6,577 nucleotides of DNA from Acidimicrobiales bacterium (GTDB lineage Bacteria > Actinomycetota > Acidimicrobiia > Acidimicrobiales > Poriferisodalaceae): contig JAGQSP010000204.1 of NCBI GenBank assembly GCA_020439485.1, positions 1 to 6,577 on the forward strand, given 5' to 3'. The notes under the pieces were generated by a model. The model was not told where the DNA came from and searched no databases. It saw only the letters and a program-made list of their open reading frames with translations. A program made the translations under genes and the position numbers. Of the stretch, positions 1 through 5,438 are shown one piece after another; position 1 is the first letter of the stretch, and each line of letters opens with the position of its first letter.

Positions 1-593
1 ACCTCGCGCTGCAGGTCCTGAAGGCGCAGCAGGTTGGCCTCTGTGGCGTCGAGCCGACGCTCGGCCCGCTCCTTGCGCCGCCGATACTTCAAGATGCCGG
101 CGGCTTCTTCGATGATGGTGCGCCGGTCTTCGGGGCGAGCGTTCAGCACCTGGTCGATCTGACCCTGGGCGATGATGACGTGTTGTTGGCGGCCTACACC
201 TGCGTCAGACAGCAGCTCCTGGATGTCGAGCAGCCGGCACGAGACGCCGTTCAACGCGTACTCGGAGTCGCCCGAGCGATACAGAACGCGGGTGATGGTG
301 ACCTCGTTGAACTCGATCGGAAGGATTCCGCTCGAGTTGTCGAGCACCATCGACACCTCGGCACGCCCCAGAGCGGCACGTTTCGCGGTTCCGGCGAATA
401 CCACGTCGTCCATCTTCTGGCTGCGCACGGTGCGCGGACCCTGCGCACCGAGAACCCAGGCGATGGCGTCGACGACATTTGACTTACCAGACCCATTCGG
501 CCCGACAACGACAGTGACACCGGGCTCGAAATCGAGACGGGTTGTGTCGGCGAAGCTCTTGAAGCCCTTGATGGTGAGCGACTTCAGGAACAC
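1..593 (-). CDS. smc: Chromosome segregation ATPase SMC, N-terminal part (runs off left edge)
   Basis: This is the N-terminal ATP-binding head and the start of the first coiled-coil arm of SMC, the core ATPase of the bacterial condensin that compacts and segregates the chromosome. 197 complete codons are present; the rest lies beyond the left edge. The Walker A motif GPNGSGKS is at residues 31-38, after the typical start [16 protein letters not shown]. The Q-loop region IIAQGQID is at residues 140-147, followed by the family-typical [15 protein letters not shown] at 152-166 and a charged, coiled-coil-like [17 protein letters not shown] stretch. The Walker B and signature motifs belong to the missing C-terminal head. 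I chose the GTG at 593 because it aligns with the usual SMC start. It lies 5 bases after the stop of the Fpg-like gene, with only a weak upstream AGG, so translation is probably coupled. Identification is secure. Confidence 0.96.
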   Translation of the reverse strand, partial: MFLKSLTIKGFKSFADTTRLDFEPGVTVVVGPNGSGKSNVVDAIAWVLGAQGPRTVRSQKMDDVVFAGTAKRAALGRAEVSMVLDNSSGILPIEFNEVTITRVLYRSGDSEYALNGVSCRLLDIQELLSDAGVGRQQHVIIAQGQIDQVLNARPEDRRTIIEEAAGILKYRRRKERAERRLDATEANLLRLQDLQRE

Positions 594-598
594 GAGGC

Positions 599-1435
599 TC
601 AGACCTGATAGTCGCAGTAGTAGTGGACGTTGCCCGAGACCTTCATCTTCTGGACCTCGCCCCGGCCGTTGCGCGACCGTTCACCGGCCCGACCATAGAC
701 CTCGAGGTACGAATCGAATCCGCCCGGGTTGCCGAACACGTCGGTGAACGGGTCGTCGGGCAAGGAGGTGCCGCGGTACTTGACCGCGTTGTGCATGGTC
801 TCGACGATGGCGCGATACAACCGCCGGATCTCCTGGATGGTCACCCCGTCGGCAACGCGATCGTGGCGCAGCAACGCAGCGTGAAGGATCTCGTCGATGT
901 AGACCGGGCCCAGGCCGACGACGAAGCTCTGGTCGCGGAGCAAGTCGTAGAGCTTTTGCCCGGTGCGCGCACGCAGGGTCTGACCGAACTGGGTCCAGGG
1001 GATGGGCTCGTCGATGGGGTCGAATCCCGTCGGCCGGGGCAGTTCGTCTGGTAGGGCCTCGGTGGCCACGATCCGCATTGCGTTCTCGGTGTCTGCGGGC
1101 GCGAGCATGCGCACCTGACCGCCCTGGGTGAACGTGACGACCAGAACGGTGTCGTCCTCGAGGGCGTCCTTGTTGGCGTTGCGGCGCATGACCACACCGG
1201 CGCTGAGATCGATGAGCATCGTCTCGTCGGTGTCGAGATCGAACAACAGGGTGGTGCCCTGACGGCGCACCGAGTTGATCTTGTTGCCGACCAGCTTGGC
1301 GGCAACCGCCTTTCGGGTCGAGAAGCCGTCGAAGAGGACCATCGGGCCAGACGCATCGACCTCCTTCACCTTGCGCGACGAGATCTCTTTGTCGAGATCT
1401 CTTCGCACAACCTCGGCTTCGGGTAGTTCGAGCAT
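599..1435 (-). CDS. Fpg/MutM-family protein lacking the catalytic and zinc-binding residues (probable pseudo-glycosylase)
   Basis: The 278 residues span the whole fold of formamidopyrimidine-DNA glycosylase (usual length 270-290): N-terminal [11 protein letters not shown], beta-sandwich, helix-two-turn-helix region (about 140-225) and a C-terminal [10 protein letters not shown] finger region. Active Fpg begins MPELPE and uses Pro2 as Schiff-base nucleophile; here residue 2 is Leu, although Glu3 and Glu6 remain. The beta-hairpin Lys (RRxGKYL) is Thr61 in RRQGTTLL. The HLGMSG loop reads DLSAGV (76-81), and the DPRRFG loop is replaced around APADTENAM (112-120). The Asn of GIGNIY is Pro177 in GLGPVY. 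The finger Arg is Asn269, and only Cys274 of the four zinc cysteines remains. Glycosylase/lyase activity is therefore unlikely; DNA binding may persist, though several contacts are lost. An AGGGAG at 1441-1446 sits 5 bases before the ATG at 1435 and 2 bases before the ATG at 1438, favouring 1435. The 1438 ATG would overlap the rnc stop as ATGA. Position between rnc and smc matches fpg of mycobacteria. Confidence 0.85.
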   Translation of the reverse strand: MLELPEAEVVRRDLDKEISSRKVKEVDASGPMVLFDGFSTRKAVAAKLVGNKINSVRRQGTTLLFDLDTDETMLIDLSAGVVMRRNANKDALEDDTVLVVTFTQGGQVRMLAPADTENAMRIVATEALPDELPRPTGFDPIDEPIPWTQFGQTLRARTGQKLYDLLRDQSFVVGLGPVYIDEILHAALLRHDRVADGVTIQEIRRLYRAIVETMHNAVKYRGTSLPDDPFTDVFGNPGGFDSYLEVYGRAGERSRNGRGEVQKMKVSGNVHYYCDYQV

Positions 1436-2151
1436 CATCGCTCCCTGACTTCTTCGAGTTCGGTTTGTTCGTTCAAGGCGGCCCATGCGCTGCGCGCCGC
1501 CGCCTGTTCGGCCTGCTTCTTGGTCTTGCCTGTGCCCCGGCCGTGCTCGACACCGTCGATGGTGACCACGGCGTCGAAACTGCGTTGATGATCTGGGCCA
1601 TCACCCTCGACGTCATAGACCGGGAGGGTCTCGAAACGCCTGGCCGCCACTTCTTGCAGGAGCGTCTTGTGGTCGTGGCCGCCGGGGCCCGCAGCATGGT
1701 GCTCGATGCGGTCGCTCAGCAAGTCGAGCACCAACTCGCGGGCCGGCGCAATACCCCCGTCGAGGTAGACAGCACCGATGACGGCTTCGAGAGCGTCTGC
1801 CAAGATCGACGTCTTTTCGCGGCCCCCGCTTTGGTCTTCGCCCTTGCCGAGCAGCAGGGCGGGCCCGATCGATATCGATGTGGCAACGTCGGCCAACACG
1901 TGGGTGTTGACCACCGCGGCGCGCACCTTGGCCAACGAGCCCTCCGAGTGCTCGGGGTAACGGTGATAGATGTGATCGGTGACGACCAATCCCAGCACAC
2001 TGTCGCCCAAGAACTCGAGGCGCTCGTTGGACGCAACTCCGCCGTGCTCAGCACACCACGACCTGTGAGACATGGCGCGTTCGATCAGCGAGGTATCGGC
2101 GAACGTATAGCCGATCCTCTCGGAGAGTCCCAGGAGCTCGTCCTCGTTCAG
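1435..2151 (-). CDS. rnc: Ribonuclease III (probable CTG start)
   Basis: RNase III cleaves double-stranded RNA, including the 30S rRNA precursor, as a Mg-dependent homodimer in the cytoplasm. Counting from a CTG at 2151, the product has 238 residues, normal for the family. The signature NERLEFLGDS is at 42-51, with metal-binding Glu46 and Asp50; the second acidic pair is Asp119 and Glu122 in DALEAVIGAVYLDGG. A double-stranded RNA-binding domain follows (about 162-226: KTLLQE, GPDHQRSF, GRGTGKTKKQAEQAAA). Start choice is difficult. The first ATG (2073) would remove about 26 residues that clearly belong to the domain (LSERIGYTF, LIERAMSHRS). There is no in-frame ATG, GTG or TTG upstream before the frame is well inside acpP. 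CTG at 2151 overlaps the acpP TGA as CTGA; CTG at 2133, preceded by GAGGA at 7 bases, is the alternative. The 3' end overlaps the Fpg-like gene. The function is secure, the start is not. Confidence 0.93.
   Translation of the reverse strand: MNEDELLGLSERIGYTFADTSLIERAMSHRSWCAEHGGVASNERLEFLGDSVLGLVVTDHIYHRYPEHSEGSLAKVRAAVVNTHVLADVATSISIGPALLLGKGEDQSGGREKTSILADALEAVIGAVYLDGGIAPARELVLDLLSDRIEHHAAGPGGHDHKTLLQEVAARRFETLPVYDVEGDGPDHQRSFDAVVTIDGVEHGRGTGKTKKQAEQAAARSAWAALNEQTELEEVRER
1441..1446 (-). promoter_or_regulatory. Shine-Dalgarno site of the Fpg-like gene
   Basis: The minus strand reads AGGGAG just inside the 3' end of rnc. It lies 5 bases from the ATG at 1435 and only 2 bases from the ATG at 1438. 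The spacing favours the downstream ATG, which gives a protein starting MLELPE, in exact register with MPELPE of active Fpg enzymes. Confidence 0.6.
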
Positions 2152-2447
2152 CTCGTCGACCCGAGCTTCGCGGCGACGTAGTCGACGGCGTCTCTGACCG
2201 TCTTCAGCTCTTCGAGATCTTCGTCCTCGATACGGAAACCGACCGTGCGCTCGCCGACCTCTTCCTCGAGGGCCTCGACCAGCTCGATCAGGGCGAGCGA
2301 GTCGGCTTCGAGATCGTCGGCGAACGACGCCGACTCTGTGACCTGTGACGGATCGATCTCGAGGATGTCGGAAAGCTGGTCGCGGATCAGCTCGAAGATC
2401 TGCTGGCGATCCATTGGCGGTTGTTCGACGTGCGTCTCAGCCGGCAC
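2148..2447 (-). CDS. acpP: Acyl carrier protein
   Basis: ACP carries growing acyl chains on a 4'-phosphopantetheine arm during fatty acid synthesis. The phosphopantetheine serine is Ser50 in the motif LEADSLALIELVEALEEE. The protein is acidic and small (99 residues). Start: a GTG at 2447 has a strong AGGAG 5 bases upstream, whereas the in-frame ATG at 2414, which would give the more usual length (88 residues), has none. The GTG start adds an 11-residue tail before MDRQQIFELI. Between helix II and the last helix the segment VGERTVGFRIEDED is about five residues longer than in E. coli AcpP, where FDTEIPDEE stands. The neighbouring plsX product uses acyl-ACP as substrate, and upstream coaD supplies the CoA pathway that donates the prosthetic group. 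The stop TGA is overlapped by the proposed rnc start. Whether this is the only ACP of the genome cannot be told. Confidence 0.94.
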   Translation of the reverse strand: MPAETHVEQPPMDRQQIFELIRDQLSDILEIDPSQVTESASFADDLEADSLALIELVEALEEEVGERTVGFRIEDEDLEELKTVRDAVDYVAAKLGSTS

Positions 2448-2452
2448 TTGAA

Positions 2453-2457
2453 CTCCT
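2453..2457 (-). promoter_or_regulatory. Shine-Dalgarno site deciding the acpP start
   Basis: The minus strand reads CAGGAGTTCAAGTG: an AGGAG core separated by 5 bases from the GTG at 2447. No comparable site precedes the ATG at 2414, so the GTG is preferred. Confidence 0.7.
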
Positions 2458-2480
2458 GAGGGGTCGTTGGGGCGCAAGCG

Positions 2481-2510
2481 AGTCTAGCGACTATCGACCG
2501 CGCGTTTCTC
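2481..2510 (-). promoter_or_regulatory. Possible promoter ahead of acpP
   Basis: In the 82-base gap between plsX and acpP the minus strand has TAGACT (2481-2486, four of six matches to a TATAAT -10 box). With an 18-base spacer it is preceded by GAGAAA (2505-2510, three of six matches to TTGACA). A start near 2474 would leave a leader of about 25-30 bases containing the AGGAG site. This would give acpP-rnc-fpg-like-smc its own promoter in addition to readthrough from plsX. The match is modest, and chance is possible. Confidence 0.3.
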
Positions 2511-2523
2511 GGGGTGTGAGGTG

Positions 2524-2538
2524 GGGCGCTCAGCGCCC
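2524..2538 (-). repeat. Perfect hairpin centred on the plsX stop codon
   Basis: GGGCGC-TGA-GCGCCC: a 6-bp all-GC stem whose three-base loop is the plsX stop codon. There is no T-tract after it, so it is not a standard intrinsic terminator. It could slow polymerase, or protect or process the 3' end of the upstream message. Confidence 0.4.
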
Positions 2539-3504
2539 GATCGAGGCCCGCATCGCCGACACCAGGTCGGCGGCGGCCATGTCGCGGGCAACTGCGATGG
2601 CGTTGTAGATGGCGGTGGCGCCGCTGGACCCGTGACCGATGATGCTGACACCGTCGACGCCCAGCAGCATCGCTCCGCCGTAGGTGTCTGGGTTGAGCTC
2701 GGTGGCCAGTGGTGCCAACAAACCGATCGCCGCCGCAGCCTCGTCGCCGGCATCGGGACCCGTCAGGGCACCGAACACGGCCGAGACCATCGACTTGAGA
2801 CCACCCTCGAGGGTCTTCAGAACGACGTTCCCGGTGAATCCATCGGTTACCACCACGTCGACGATGTCGGACATGACGTCGCGGCCCTCGACATTGCCGA
2901 TGAAGTTGATGCCGTCGAGCTGGGCGAGAAGGCCGTGGGTTTCTTTGACCAACTCGTTGCCCTTGGACTTTTCCTCGCCAATGGACAGCAGCCCCACTCG
3001 CGGGTTCTCGTATCCGAAGCGGCGGGTGGCAAAGGCCGAGCCCATCTGTGCGAACTGCACCAGCCACTGCGCCTGGCAGTCGGCGATGGCGCCAGAGTCG
3101 AGCAAGACCGTGGGCGTTGACCCCGGCACGGGAATGGCTGTGGCGACCGCGGGCCGTGCCACACCCTTGATGCGGCCCATCTTCAGCAGCGAGGCAGCCA
3201 CCATGGCGCCGGTGTTGCCCGCACTGACAAAGGCTGCCGCAGCGCCATCTCGCACGAGCTCGGCGCCACGAACCAGCGATGAGTCCTTCATGACCCTGAC
3301 GCTGCGCGCCGGATCGTCGGCCATGTCGATGACCTCGGAAGCCGCCACGACCTCGAGTTCGGTGTCGCCAATGGCTTCGGGGCGGCCGACGAGGACCACC
3401 TCGACACCGAGTTCGCGGGCGGCTTGCTCGCCGCCGGCCACGATCTGGCCGGGGGCGTTGTCGCCACCCATTGCGTCGAGAGCGATGGTCAGGCGAGTGT
3501 TCAT
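2530..3504 (-). CDS. plsX: Phosphate acyltransferase PlsX
   Basis: PlsX converts acyl-ACP and inorganic phosphate to acyl-phosphate, the acyl donor that PlsY uses to acylate glycerol-3-phosphate in the first step of phospholipid synthesis; it is a peripheral membrane enzyme. The 324-residue product is near the family norm. Family landmarks are intact: DAMGGDNAP at 10-18, SAGNTGAMVAA at 94-104, LLDSGAIADC at 134-143 (usually LDVGAN), GLLSIGEEKSKGNEL at 171-185, FIGNVEGRD at 201-209, TDGFTGNVVLKTLEG at 220-234 and GHGSSGATAI at 290-299. The ATG at 3504 is 7 bases after the rpmF stop and gives the usual MNTRLTIALDAMGGD beginning; no good Shine-Dalgarno precedes it, so coupling to rpmF is likely. 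The rpmF-plsX-acpP order resembles the widespread fatty acid/phospholipid cluster, here without fabH, fabD or fabG. Confidence 0.96.
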   Translation of the reverse strand: MNTRLTIALDAMGGDNAPGQIVAGGEQAARELGVEVVLVGRPEAIGDTELEVVAASEVIDMADDPARSVRVMKDSSLVRGAELVRDGAAAAFVSAGNTGAMVAASLLKMGRIKGVARPAVATAIPVPGSTPTVLLDSGAIADCQAQWLVQFAQMGSAFATRRFGYENPRVGLLSIGEEKSKGNELVKETHGLLAQLDGINFIGNVEGRDVMSDIVDVVVTDGFTGNVVLKTLEGGLKSMVSAVFGALTGPDAGDEAAAAIGLLAPLATELNPDTYGGAMLLGVDGVSIIGHGSSGATAIYNAIAVARDMAAADLVSAMRASIGR

Positions 3505-3511
3505 AGTGAGA

Positions 3512-3691
3512 TCAGTCGACTTCGACGGCCTGGCGTCCCTTGTACCAACCACAGTTGGGGCACACGACGTGCGGCAACTTGGTGGCGTCACAACGGGGGC
3601 ACACGCTGCGGGCGGGAGCACTGAGCTTCCACGCCGAGGCGCGGCGGCTGCGCGTCTTTGACTTGGAGGTTTTCTTCTTGGGGACAGCCAT
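3512..3691 (-). CDS. rpmF: Large ribosomal subunit protein bL32
   Basis: A 59-residue protein of the 50S subunit. The N-terminus [19 protein letters not shown] is the highly basic bL32 signature. A zinc ribbon follows, CPRC (31-34) and CPNC (44-47), then [12 protein letters not shown] at the end. All four cysteines are present, so this is the zinc-binding (C+) form. The ATG at 3691 is supported by AGGA 6 bases upstream (3698-3701). The gene is directly downstream of the DUF177 gene, a pairing found across many bacteria, and 7 bases before plsX. Confidence 0.97.
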   Translation of the reverse strand: MAVPKKKTSKSKTRSRRASAWKLSAPARSVCPRCDATKLPHVVCPNCGWYKGRQAVEVD

Positions 3692-3791
3692 CGTCGGTCC
3701 TGGTGTGATCGATCGGATTCGCTCGCGGTAGCACGTCGCCCGAGGCGAGCAGTGACGAACGGGAAATGTTATCCGCTGCGGGGCCGCTCGG
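3692..3791 (-). promoter_or_regulatory. Intergenic leader before rpmF: inverted repeats and a possible -10 box
   Basis: This 100-base gap is the largest in the minus-strand cluster. On the minus strand a TAACAT (a fair -10 match, in GGATAACATTTCCC at about 3763-3776) is followed by a region with inverted repeats: GCTCGC at 3745-3750 pairing with GCGAGC at 3721-3726 (18-base spacer), and nested TCGCC/GGCGA arms at 3736-3748 with a three-base loop. I see no convincing -35 box. A promoter or a structured rpmF leader is possible but unproven. Confidence 0.25.
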
Positions 3792-4358
3792 CTACCCCTC
3801 GTCGAACTCGAGTGCGTTCAATGCCGCCCAGCGCGGGTCGGCCAGCGGGCGCTCATCGGCAGAATCATCGTCTTGGGCCGCGTCGGCAGCGGCGCGCGCC
3901 AGCTCCTCGGGAACCCGATCGCAGTGCCCGATCCCCCCAAAGGGGCAGCGCACCACCACCGGCAGTTCGAGCAGAACCGCATCGTTTACCAGTGGGCCGA
4001 GGTCGAGTGTCTCGGCGTCGAGTTTGTATGTCTCCTCGTCGAGTGGGCTGTCGGCATACAACTCGTTGACGTGAGCCGACAGTTCGCCCGAAACCTCGTC
4101 GAGGCAGAGGTTGCACGACCCCAGCCATCGAGCCTCTACCGCGCCGGCGACGGTGACGCCCTCGGCCGCGGATTCGATCTCGACGTCGACGACCACGGGC
4201 GAGCTCGGATCGACCCGGCTGTCGGCCACGGCCAGCCCGTCGAGCAAGACCTCGAGCAGCACGGGTCGGCGGTTGCGCGGCCGCTTTCGCAGATCGTGCA
4301 GCGGCACTCTCAGATCGTCGCCGTTTTCACCCGCGTTGCTGGGCCCCGCCGCGGGCAT
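3792..4358 (-). CDS. DUF177/YceD family protein
   Basis: 188 residues of the DUF177 (YceD) family, whose members are linked genetically to 23S rRNA accumulation in bacteria and plastids; the molecular activity is not settled. Visible features: [20 protein letters not shown] with a CxxC pair (Cys82, Cys85), [21 protein letters not shown] (119-138), a second cysteine pair (Cys138, Cys146) and a C-terminal [10 protein letters not shown] (174-183). The four cysteines may bind a metal, but the second pair is spaced CPFGGIGHC rather than the common CxxCG type. ATG at 4358 lies one base after the stop of the coiled-coil gene; AGGA about 11 bases upstream is a weak site, so translation is probably coupled. 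In M. tuberculosis the homologue Rv2926c also sits between the SepIVA gene and rnc. Confidence 0.88.
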   Translation of the reverse strand: MPAAGPSNAGENGDDLRVPLHDLRKRPRNRRPVLLEVLLDGLAVADSRVDPSSPVVVDVEIESAAEGVTVAGAVEARWLGSCNLCLDEVSGELSAHVNELYADSPLDEETYKLDAETLDLGPLVNDAVLLELPVVVRCPFGGIGHCDRVPEELARAAADAAQDDDSADERPLADPRWAALNALEFDEG

Positions 4359-4359
4359 C

Positions 4360-4950
4360 TCAGTAGTCGTCCTGATCGAACAGCAGGTGCCGCTCGGCCG
4401 CCTCGGCCTGCGACTGCTCGTCGGCCTCACGCAGGTCTATCTCGGCCTGCGACTCGGGTTCGTCCTCGGTGCGTGGCAGTGCCCGCAGACGTTGACGCCC
4501 CTCCTGGACTGCCGCCGTGACCTTGGCCAGCGTGTTGTCGAAATGCTCGAGCCGCTGTTCGCACCAATCTTCGGTTTCGCGACGATGGCGACGGCCCTCG
4601 GCCTGGGCTTCGGACACGATCCGCGCGGCGCGGGCATCGGCCTGCCTCACCACCTCGGTGCGCTGCACCATGGCCTCGGCCTGCCTGGCGGCCTGCTCGA
4701 CGATGGCGGCGGCCTCAGCGCGGGCTGCGTCGAGAAACTCTTCGCGCTCTTTCAGCAACCATCGGGCCTGGCGGATCTCCGACGGCAGGTCCTCCAGCAT
4801 CAGCTCCAGCAGGGCGATTATCTCGTCACGGTTGACAACCACCGACGAAGACAAAGGCATCGGCCTGGCAGCCTGCAACAAAGCGATGACCTCGCGTACG
4901 CGGTCGTCGAGCGTTGGTCCCTCGGCGGCGAGTGCGTCGGCGTCGCTCAT
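4360..4950 (-). CDS. sepIVA: DivIVA-like coiled-coil protein, probable SepIVA homologue
   Basis: A 196-residue, largely helical, alanine-, glutamate- and arginine-rich protein with no signal peptide or membrane segment. An N-terminal module (about 12-75) contains PMPLSSSVVVNRDEIIALLE and LPSEIRQARWLLKEREEFL. This matches the pattern of the mycobacterial septum protein SepIVA (Rv2927c), which has VPMTAGCVVPRGDVLELID followed by IPGELDDAQ. A long coiled coil follows (about 70-155; AEAAAIVEQAARQAEAM, RAARIVSEAQAEGRRHR), then an acidic tail. The segment EQRLEHFDNTLAKV also resembles the C-terminal part of SepIVA. From memory the mycobacterial protein is about 245 residues, so the coiled coil here seems shorter. 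The ATG at 4950 overlaps the coaD stop by 4 bases (ATGA), with GAGG 8 bases upstream. A role in septum or cell-envelope organisation is inferred from this similarity and from gene order (next to DUF177 and rnc, as in mycobacteria). Confidence 0.72.
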   Translation of the reverse strand: MSDADALAAEGPTLDDRVREVIALLQAARPMPLSSSVVVNRDEIIALLELMLEDLPSEIRQARWLLKEREEFLDAARAEAAAIVEQAARQAEAMVQRTEVVRQADARAARIVSEAQAEGRRHRRETEDWCEQRLEHFDNTLAKVTAAVQEGRQRLRALPRTEDEPESQAEIDLREADEQSQAEAAERHLLFDQDDY

Positions 4951-5426
4951 CTCAGGAACCTCTCCCTAAGGGCCTCCGCGACAGGTTCTGGAACCAGATC
5001 GGTGACGTCGCCGCCCATCTTCGATATCTCCCTGATGTATCGCGACGCGATGAAGCCGTTGGCTGCCGTGGCCGGCAGGAAGGTCGTGAGGATTCCAGAT
5101 GCGTGGCGATTCATCTGCGCCATCTGCATTTCGGTGTCGAAGTCGGTGACACCACGAACACCCTTGACGATGATGTCGGCGCCGACGGCGGCCGCCGCAT
5201 CTATGACCAACCCCTCCATCGCGGTGACGTCGACGTTGTCCAGGTGACTGGTCGAGCGTGCGATCAGGTCCATACGTTCGTCGTCGGTGAAGAACGGGGT
5301 TGCCTTGGAAGGATTGCGCATGGCGGCCACGACAACCCGGTCGAAGGCGCGCGACGCGGCCTCGACGATCTCTAGGTGTCCGAGGTGGAACGGGTCGAAG
5401 GTACCTGGATAGAACGCCTTGGCCAT
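4947..5426 (-). CDS. coaD: Pantetheine-phosphate adenylyltransferase
   Basis: CoaD transfers AMP from ATP to 4'-phosphopantetheine, making dephospho-CoA, the penultimate step of coenzyme A synthesis. 159 residues, typical length. The nucleotidyltransferase motif YPGTFDPFHLGH is at 6-17, with the HxGH histidines at 14 and 17 (many homologues have TNGH). VKGVRGVTDFDTEMQMAQMNR (87-107) is the family's substrate-binding stretch. FIASRYIREISKMGGDV (125-141) corresponds to the ISSSLVKE ATP-contacting loop of E. coli, here with ASR in place of SSS. The C-terminus DLVPEPVAEALRERF is typical. The ATG at 5426 comes 12 bases after the rsmD stop, without a good ribosome-binding site. It shares four bases with the next gene. 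The rsmD-coaD pair is common in actinobacteria and other bacteria. Confidence 0.96.
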   Translation of the reverse strand: MAKAFYPGTFDPFHLGHLEIVEAASRAFDRVVVAAMRNPSKATPFFTDDERMDLIARSTSHLDNVDVTAMEGLVIDAAAAVGADIIVKGVRGVTDFDTEMQMAQMNRHASGILTTFLPATAANGFIASRYIREISKMGGDVTDLVPEPVAEALRERFLR

Positions 5427-5438
5427 CGTTGATCGAAG

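Noticed and set aside
1381..1400. Repeated AGATCTC strings near the start of the Fpg-like gene
   Set aside because: They encode in-frame Glu-Ile-Ser and Arg-Asp-Leu residues; two short copies inside a coding region do not support a repeat element.
599..1435. Calling the gene mutM/fpg as an active 8-oxoguanine glycosylase
   Set aside because: The catalytic Pro, the Lys, the lesion-recognition loops and most zinc cysteines are replaced, so the family name fits the fold but not the activity.
599..1435. Explaining the missing Fpg motifs by frameshifts or sequencing errors
   Set aside because: The losses are separate substitutions spread over the whole protein, with well-aligned family sequence between them and no frame change.
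1465..2181. A 238-codon plus-strand frame opposite rnc
   Set aside because: It is fully antisense to RNase III, with no ribosome-binding site of note and no domain.
2387..3067. A 226-codon minus-strand frame inside plsX
   Set aside because: It is the same strand but another frame of plsX, rich in Arg, His and Gly; the plsX frame holds all conserved motifs.
2684..3661. A 325-codon open frame on the plus strand opposite plsX and rpmF
   Set aside because: It lies antisense to two unmistakable genes; the translation is low-complexity Ser/Ala/Thr-rich with no recognisable domain, as expected for antisense frames in GC-rich DNA.
3763..3776. A lac-operator-like string GGATAACATTTCCC before rpmF
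   Set aside because: It resembles half of lacO only by chance; there is no symmetric partner and no LacI context.
4111..5247. A 378-codon open frame on the plus strand opposite the DUF177, SepIVA-like and coaD genes
   Set aside because: It crosses three real genes in antisense and shows no family motif; it is a mirror of their codon pattern.
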